DNA from: Rhynchonema sp. JSB1_4 | Taxonomy: Eukaryota; Nematoda; Chromadorea; Monhysterida; Xyalidae | DNA length: 64,000 bases | Assembly (NCBI GenBank): GCA_030248065.1 | Contig: JASAMV010007124.1 | Location: forward strand, 1 to 64,000 | Direction of reading: 5' to 3' | Part shown: positions 57,101 to 64,000 of the stretch, piece after piece | Layout: every line of letters begins with the position of its first letter | Position numbering within the stretch: position 1 is the first letter of the stretch | The notes under the pieces: model-generated | Seen by the model: the letters and a program-made list of their open reading frames with translations, nothing else | Told to the model about the DNA's origin: nothing | The model's database searches: none | Position numbers and translations under genes: made by a program

Positions 57101-60100
57101 AGTATACAACCATTACTTTTCCCCGAATGCAGCTTGGTGTTTTTATACTGATGTAAGTCTTTTTGTGCCTCAGGTTGTGATCAGTTGTCCGGCCACGGGC
57201 GATCCCCAACCGACGATTCGGTGGTCCAAAAACGGTCATTTCTTCGACGGTCGACAGGGCATGTCCTACAACATGACCACTGCTACATTCACGTTCGATG
57301 TCGTCTTCGAGCAGGACGCTGGTGTTTACATGTGCAAGTTGGTTGGCGCGTGATTTCATCTGTTCTAATTGGTCACGTCTGGTAAAACCTTGGTTCTAAA
57401 CCGATCGAGATCCGAAATTTTCGGTCAGTCCTGCTTGCTTTCCGGCGTTGCCTTGCTCAGACAGGCTAACAATAACATGTCGTTGAACTGCCGTAATCCG
57501 CGGTTCCAAATAAATAAATTGACCTTACTACGAGGAGTTATTGGTCGCACAATGACTAAATCAGAATTCATCTACCCTGATCTTCAGGTTCAACCTTAAC
57601 CACTATGCTACTTGTATTTTTGACAAAACATTTTCAGCTAAAAATAATCTAGCAGATCAACCACGTTGCCGCAGGTCTGAAACATTCTCTTTACTACATA
57701 CTTTGTGTGCGATCACGCAACGCAACGTCATTGCCCCGTCACTTTCCCTCTTCACGATTCAGGAAAAAAATTTGACCAATTCTTATATAGTCATCGTGCG
57801 ACCAATACATTGTGTGTACCTGTGAGTGAACAGCATTCAGGTTCACAGCCTGTAGTCGCTGGTGCTGTTGTGCAAAAATTACATGGCGACGACAACTTTG
57901 TTTGCAGCGCGACGAATCCGAAAGGCTCGGTGTTCCAGAACATGACGCTTGTGGTTGAGAATGGTCCCTCGTCCGAACTAGTCATCAGCAAAAACGGCAT
58001 CGTCGCGCTCTGCCTTGGCCTCGTGTTCGCTACATTCTTGGTCATACTGCTCGTTGGCGCACTCGTCTATCAACGACATAAAGTAGGGTGCTCTTTGTAT
58101 TACTGTACATATGTAGATGAAACATCAGCATGTTGGTTCCTTGGATCAGAGATGTCAATGCCGGTCTCACACTTGTCAATCGGATTGGTTTGGAATCAAT
58201 ACCTGGGTCTGATATGTACCGGTCGGTCAGTGTGATGGCATCGGTTTTATTGGACATGCTGGTCAACAAAATGCGCCTGTATAAGTTCACAATGATAATG
58301 GTGAAATACGTTGCCACATACCGCGTGTTGTGAAAAGATTGTATTTGCAGGAGCAACAAAAGGAGCAACTATTGCGCAATCTCTACAACCAATTAATGAA
58401 CGTTCCTGAACATGAGCTCGACCCAACACAACCCCTGAATCATCAAGCTGAGGGCTTGCCGTATGATCGCAAATTTGAATTGACAAAAGAACAATTGCAA
58501 CTCGGCGAGGTTGAAGACTTTGTTTCTGAAAAACATTGACATTTCCACATTTCTAAAATTTCGCCGTTTTACTCAGGTGATCGGTGAAGGACAATTCGGT
58601 CGTGTATTGCGGGGAATGCTGCTTCCCCCTCAGGCCTCTCCCACAACGCCGAGAGGCACGAGGATTGCCCCATTGCCCGTCGCTGTCAAGGTTTCCAAGT
58701 TGTATTTCGTTTGATATTTGGAGACAAACAAACTAGGCATGTTCTGACGAAATTCTCAAACGTTTCAGGTGCCGCAAAACGGTCGTTCGTTTCGGGATCA
58801 GAAAGCGCTACTGGATGAGCTCAAAATCATGATCCATTTGGGACATCATGTAAACGTATTGGGTTTGATTGGCGCGGTCACGAAGTACATGGTCAAAGGT
58901 GAGTTTCTTTCGTCCTTCCCATGGCGTTTATTTTGGGCAGTGAGTTTGTAAGGTAAAATCAAGACCAAGCAGCCAACTCGCAAATGGTTCAGCTGTAAGT
59001 GATCGCTAGACGTTTATGGACGCTTGCGAAACCTTTCCAATGGCGTTCGTTTATAACAATGTTAGTGCAACGCCTAAAAAGTTTCGACACTTTATGACGG
59101 CATGTAAGTAGTACTGTAGCATGATTTCACTTTCGGAAAAGCTTCAAAGCGAGATCTGCTGATCAGCTTTCACCGGTTCTTTGGATCATCGGAGTGACGA
59201 TCCGGTGCATTCGCAATGACGATGTTCTGGTGCATCGTTGGTCTGGAAAAACAGGACGAAATGTGCACAATGCACCACTGTGTCGTCATCATACCTGTAG
59301 TAAATCTCAATATATACAAGCATGACTGTGCTTATTGTCACATATATACACCCAAACACAGGTGAGCTGTACGTGGTGATCGAGTTGTGCGAGCTTGGCT
59401 CGGTGCTCACCCACTTGAAACATCACCGAGCATCGTTCCTCGACGAAATCATTCGCGACAGTTTCGATTTCGGTTTCGAGTCAGCGGTGGAGAGTCAACG
59501 TGTGTCGTCGACTGCCCAGCCAGGCAGCAGTGTGACCACCGGCGATGACGGATATTTGACACCCAATCGAATGACCATACACAGTGAGGACGATGCTAGG
59601 TCACGACGCACGTCATACCAGGTACTGTACGTGTTTCGTGTCTTCAGGCTGCTGATCCAATTTGATCATTCCGGAACTTGAAAAACAGACGTTTAGTTGT
59701 GTCACCACACAAGTAGCGAAGTTGACCGAGCATTTATGCCCCACCAACCCCAGTCCATGTTACAGTGTGAGCAGGACAGCACCTGGGCGCATCATCTATC
59801 GGAAAGTCGCAATCACGGCAGTCTGTTGACCACGTCCGATCTGTTGTCCTTTTCCTATCAAACGGCCAACGGAATGGACTTTCTGTCGAGAAAAAACGTT
59901 TGTACCACATTCAGGCCAATCGATTTTAATCCCAAAAACTTACGATCGTGGACATTACGATTTGCAGTTGTTGCATCGTGACCTGGCCGCTCGCAACCTT
60001 CTGCTGACCAACGAACGACTGATCAAAATCGCCGACTTTGGTCTGGCTCGACAGGACATGGTCTATCACATACAATCGTCCAGGAATGTACCATTGCCAA

Positions 60101-61154
60101 TGAAATGGATGGCGTTGGGTCAGTAAATGCAATGGAAGAGAATATAATAATTTATAAAAACAAAGTAAAAATATTCCAGAATCCATTCTCGACCATGAGT
60201 TCTCGGCCAAATCCGATATATGGTCATTCGGTGTGGTGATGTGGGAGATATTCGAGCTCGGGACAACCCCGTACCCTACCGTGCCACTCGATCCCAGTTT
60301 TGTGACGTTCCTGCGAGAGGGCAATCGATTGGGTCAACCGAAATACGCGCCGAATGAAGTGTTCGTCAATTGAAGGACTTGATTGGTCAATTGTTTGATC
60401 AATTGATTCATTTTTGTTTGTTTACAGTTACGACATTATGACGGAATGCTGGCTGCGTGAGCCGAATCGACGGCCAACATTTGCCGAATGTAGGGATGCG
60501 ATCGGACTGCAGTTGAAACGATGCTCTAGTCAGGTTGGTGAATGGAGACAAACACAAGACGAACATGCATAAGATCTTTTTTTACCGCGCCTCACCAGGC
60601 GACCCAACAGCCCCTCGTCAGCGCTACCCAAAGTGGCTGGCAATAAGACCACAACAAATTTTTCGCAAAATGTCAACACACGGCCACAAGAAACATTCAG
60701 AGAACATGCATAAGATCATGCGCATTAATCCAGGAACCGGGGCCATCAATTTTGATCGTTTGATCGCTGATTTTTGAAGAAATGCAAACTTTATTTTCGA
60801 TTGTAGTTGTATGATTCGCTAATCGCCCGCCTTCACCCGCCGGTGCCGGCCAATGAAGATGGCTCGATGCCATATGATAACAGCGAATCAGCGTTGATGT
60901 ACATCAATTGGCGACCAATCAGCGCCTCGGACTCTGCCTCGATCGACTCGTTGATTGGCGAACAGACACAGCTGCAGCCAATCAGCCAAGTGCTCGATCA
61001 GCGACAGAATCGCAGAAACGAACAGCAGCAGACTGAAGCAGAGGATGGAATGGCTGAACCGTTTGAGCGCGCGCAGTTCTCGCCGACATTGGCTGACAAC
61101 GATGACAACAAGCTCGACGTAGTCGAAAACGCGCAGTACATGCTGCAAAACTGA
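51183..61154 (+). CDS. VEGFR/PDGFR-like receptor tyrosine kinase with Ig domains
   Basis: A signal peptide ([19 protein letters not shown]) starts at 51183. About six or seven Ig-like domains are spread over exons from 51.2 to 58 kb. Clear examples are DTGLYQC (52.0 kb), DEGFYNCTC (53.78 kb), DSYEYICEG (56.22 kb), [12 protein letters not shown]...DAGVYMCKL (57.2-57.35 kb) and [11 protein letters not shown] (57.9 kb). The transmembrane helix ([25 protein letters not shown]) ends near 58083. Kinase exons: 58577-58690 ([12 protein letters not shown]), 58769-58898, 59362-59621 ([14 protein letters not shown] plus a kinase insert), to 59898 (GMDFLSRKN), 59968-60118 ([14 protein letters not shown]), 60180-60358 ([14 protein letters not shown]), 60428-60533 ([13 protein letters not shown]) and the tail 60807-61154. 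All catalytic residues are present. The split kinase domain and Ig array indicate the PVR/VER class of invertebrate receptors. Ectodomain exon borders are approximate. Confidence 0.85.
56783..57109. mobile_element. Double-hairpin foldback element in the receptor intron
   Basis: Outer ends TGTATACTCTGA and TCAGAGTATACA enclose two adjacent, unrelated hairpins. Hairpin 1 is 56795-56934, with about 60-bp arms starting AAGGCCTAACTATACTTCG. Hairpin 2 is 56936-57097, with about 70-bp arms starting ACAATTCTTTTGGGAG. Each loop carries CACGTG. It lies between Ig exons. Confidence 0.8.
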
Positions 61155-62154
61155 GCACACGAGCCGCGACGTTGTTTTATACTGTATAAACTTTCAAATC
61201 ACGGCATTCCAGTTTCAACTTCAAGTGATTGATTTTGTGTAAACAAAAACGAAAATCGGGTCTTTGGGTAACTTTGTAACTCGTGTGATGTCTCCCCATT
61301 GGACAAGTATTATCCTCATTTAGTCTCTAGTTTTGCCGCATCGTATTGATCAGGTTCGATATATCCTGGGATTTTATGGAGCATGCGATAAGTGCGCTTT
61401 TGCTTTTTATGGCATAAAATGTACAGAATCCTCAATCCATTCCTATAACTTTCCTTTTACCCTGTCACCGCAGTTCAGCTGCAATAATCAATTTTTTCAC
61501 GAACAAGGTCGTTCATTGCTACATTGCACCGAAACGTCCCTCGCGTTGAGTAGAGTGAACAAAAGTGCGAGGTGAATCAATCCATTCAGTGAACTTGCCG
61601 CGGTTCGATCAAATATGCGACAAAAAATGCGACAACGAAATCGCGGCAAAAAACATTCTGGCAGGTGCTTTTATGTGTATTTTACTTCCCAGTCGCGTCA
61701 CCACTCATTGGGTACCCCATCTTCGCAAAAAAATATGCGAAACTGGTTTTATAATGACGCTGCCGCTGTGCACATTATAGAGAAAAAAGCACCGCGACCA
61801 AAAACTGTGCAAACATTTTCACCACAACAATGGATCGATGCCGTGCTTGAACGACTTAGCTTGAGTTTAGCGTTGGTTTGCCAACGAATTTTTGATAGAT
61901 TTGCAGCCACACTGAAGCCTTTCAGCTGTAGGTTGCCAGGGACAACAAATCCACAGGCTGCTTGTACGTCTGTGTGTTGCGAGTTCACAGCTGCGGCTGG
62001 CCTTGGGCATTATGCATGTAGCTGGGCTTGCTTGGTTTGCCAGTTCGCACGCTTGCTGAGAAGTACATGTTAAAATTATTTCGGTTTTTCAATTGAAAAT
62101 TGTAAGAACTTTCGATTTTACTGCAGACTGAAAGTTACTGCTCCAAGTGCAATA
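61155..62154. other. Receptor 3' region and spacer, no gene recognised
   Basis: The plus-strand frame 61615-62073 lacks any domain and its start is not supported. No clear polyadenylation cluster was found. The next gene starts at 62155. Confidence 0.3.
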
Positions 62155-64000
62155 ATGAATCTCTACGCTAATCGGCTATTATTCGCACCAAAAGCGCTGA
62201 CTATGTCGTTTTTATTGATGTCAGCGCTGAACTCAGTGCTAACCGAAGAGTCGGCCAACGACGAAACGGAAAGCGAAGCCGTTTCCGCATTTCTGTCCGC
62301 CGTTTTTTCAACCAAAGGCAACAAAGACGGCGCGCAGTCGCTGGAAGATTCAATGTTCCAATCAATTTTCGACGAAATGATCAAAGATTCCTTGAATTCC
62401 GTCTGTCTGGCGGCGGATAGTTGGTCGGATTTGAATCTGACGGCCGAATGCGCTCGATCGCTCAAAGGATTCGCGTGCAGTTTCTACGACTTTGCGCAAC
62501 AGGCTGACGGCATGCTGGACAATTTGACTGATATTCCGTGGTTCTTGAAAGGTGGGTGAGACATTACAATGGCGCTGCTCTAATGATTTTGTGATTTGTG
62601 TATTTCATCACTCAAAACTTGCAGTGATCGACGCTGTTGGCAAACCGCCCACGTCTGTGCTCGACGTTAAACTGCAATGGCCTGGCGGGTATGATCAGTG
62701 CAAATCGATACATCATAAATCGATAAAAAGGTTTAGCACTTGAGCAACACTTTCAATTTCCAGTTCTCTGATCACAATCATTTCCAGAAACTTCACGTTT
62801 GACGGCAATTACTGCAACGTGGACACACAAATCAATGGCTCCTTGGCCTATCTCGGAGCTGAGAAGCACGCTAAAGAGGAAGAAGAAAAACAAGCGAACG
62901 CAGAAGAGAAGCAAGAGGGGGAAAATAAAGATAAGGAGAGAAAGGACGACAAAGGGAAGGTAGGCTTCCATTGCGGACCACGATTCCACTTGGAAGGTGC
63001 ACCAAGTGCCTGAGAAATACTGTTCTTTGCAGAAATGTTCCGGGTTACCGTTTTCGATTGGCTTCTGCGCGCCGAAAACATGCACGACCGGTGACATGAC
63101 GAAGCTGGTGAACAAATGTTGGTCTTGGAATACCGAAACGTGGCTTTGCAATGAACATGAGCTGTGAAATAATTTGCATTCGATATTCAGATAAACCTGG
63201 CCTGTTCTGCGAGGCAGGTGTGACGTGCAAGGAAGACTCCTGGATGCCCTATCAGGACCCGCGGACGGTTCTGGCTTGGTGTGTTTTTTGGTATTTGTAT
63301 TTTCTAACAAATGCACTTATAATCTTTCGTGGTCGCTTTTCCAAATCATAATTTGTGTCCAGCATCCTCACCTTCACAATATTGTCGTTGAGTGTCGTTG
63401 GCTCTGTGCTTGATTATCATTGGCAGCGAATCGATTACAAAACTGGTGAGAGTCCAGCTGAATAGTCATCAAGACATATTTTTGTGGTGCTTTAATATCG
63501 TAGGTATCCGGTATGTACATGAAACATGTCATGCCAATCATTTGTTGTGTGAACCATTGGTAATCAGTACGTTTGCATGTATGAAAAGTAAAATCGCGTC
63601 GTACCAAAATGCAGTGAGAGCCTTGGTGTCACACTTACTGTCACGCCTAATTACATAGCTACACCAGCACGATGAAGTTAAGAACGTACCTACTGTATAT
63701 TAAGGTATGGGTATATTAAGGGGACAAATATGTGAAATTGCAGACAATACCGGCACGAAAGCGCTGCTCGCGTTCTCAGTCTACACGAACGCGCCAAAGA
63801 TCATGAGTCTGAAGCGTAGCCCCGAGTCACTCGACTGTTTGCACGGCATCCGAGTGTTGAGCATGGCCTGGGTCATATATGGGCACACATACTTCTTTTC
63901 ATTGGGATACTTAGGTATGGATCCAGCTTCATTCATGCAGGTTTTTGAGTTCCGACAACAGTTTTTTCATTTCAGAAAGCGGATTAATAATATTCCGAAT
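62155..64000 (+). CDS. NRF-6/NDG-4-type acyltransferase, 5' part (runs off window)
   Basis: Exon 1 (62155-62551) encodes a signal-like start (TMSFLLMSALNSVLT) and the extracellular NRF domain (SVCLAADSWSDLNLTAEC, LKGFACSFYDFAQQADGML). Further pieces are at about 62624-62690 (VIDAVGKPPTSVLDVKLQWPGGYDQC), 62787-62960 (GNYCNVDTQINGSLAYLGAE, then a highly charged K/E run), 63033-63100 (KCSGLPFSIGFCAPKTCTTGDM), 63220-63275, 63362-63445 (ILTFTILSLSVVGSVLDYHW, first membrane helix) and 63745-63914 (LDCLHGIRVLSMAWVIYGHTY, start of the acyltransferase-3 domain). The family consists of multipass membrane proteins linked in C. elegans to lipid transport and drug uptake. The charged insert at 62864-62959 is unusual for the NRF domain. 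Confidence 0.8.

Noticed and set aside
59926..60324. 132-codon minus-strand frame over the kinase exons
   Set aside because: Antisense shadow of the HRD/DFG exons.

Overview
The window is a stretch of metazoan nuclear DNA. Genes are split by short spliceosomal introns (about 50 bp to 3 kb), mostly GT-AG. The gene set includes a rhomboid with EF-hands, a KDM2-type F-box/LRR protein, SLC30A9, aladin, a VEGFR/PDGFR-like receptor kinase, a divergent ionotropic receptor and an NRF-6-type acyltransferase. This points to an invertebrate, plausibly an ecdysozoan such as a nematode. No taxon is proven by the sequence. All exon joins below were made by hand from splice sites, reading frame and family knowledge.

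Layout. 1-160: 3' end of a non-LTR retrotransposon. 430-5401 (-): EF-hand rhomboid protease with transposon-derived repeats in its introns. 5.4-10 kb: repeats, a 509-bp foldback element and a dead non-LTR retrotransposon. 10.1-11.6 kb: an inverted-repeat-bounded segment. 11941-14834 (-): a secreted protein made of about 59 copies of a 12-residue N-glycosylation repeat, then one EGF domain and a predicted GPI-type tail. 16450-18527 (+): trypsin-fold protease. 18693-20109 (-): ionotropic-receptor-like protein. 20.6-27.5 kb: a dense transposon nest. 27705-34303 (+): F-box/LRR gene. 35887-39466 (+): SLC30A9. 40392-43299 (-): aladin. 43365-45423 (-): an unnamed gene. 45.5-47.9 kb: a second transposon nest. 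51183-61154 (+): receptor tyrosine kinase. 62155 to the end (+): NRF-6-type gene cut by the window edge.

The two most unusual things are these. (1) The nests at 20.6-27.5 kb and 45.5-47.9 kb look like low-complexity G/C-run DNA. They resolve into non-autonomous elements inserted into one another up to five deep. Many carry recognisable 8-bp target duplications and hAT-like ends, and each family is filled with its own short G-rich repeat array. (2) The surface-type glycoprotein at 11.9-14.8 kb carries one N-glycosylation sequon in every 12-residue repeat, and I do not recognise it.

The genes do not form an obvious pathway. The two minus-strand genes at 40.4-45.4 kb lie head to tail, with only 65 bp between the stop codon of one and the start codon of the next. 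SLC30A9 and aladin converge.
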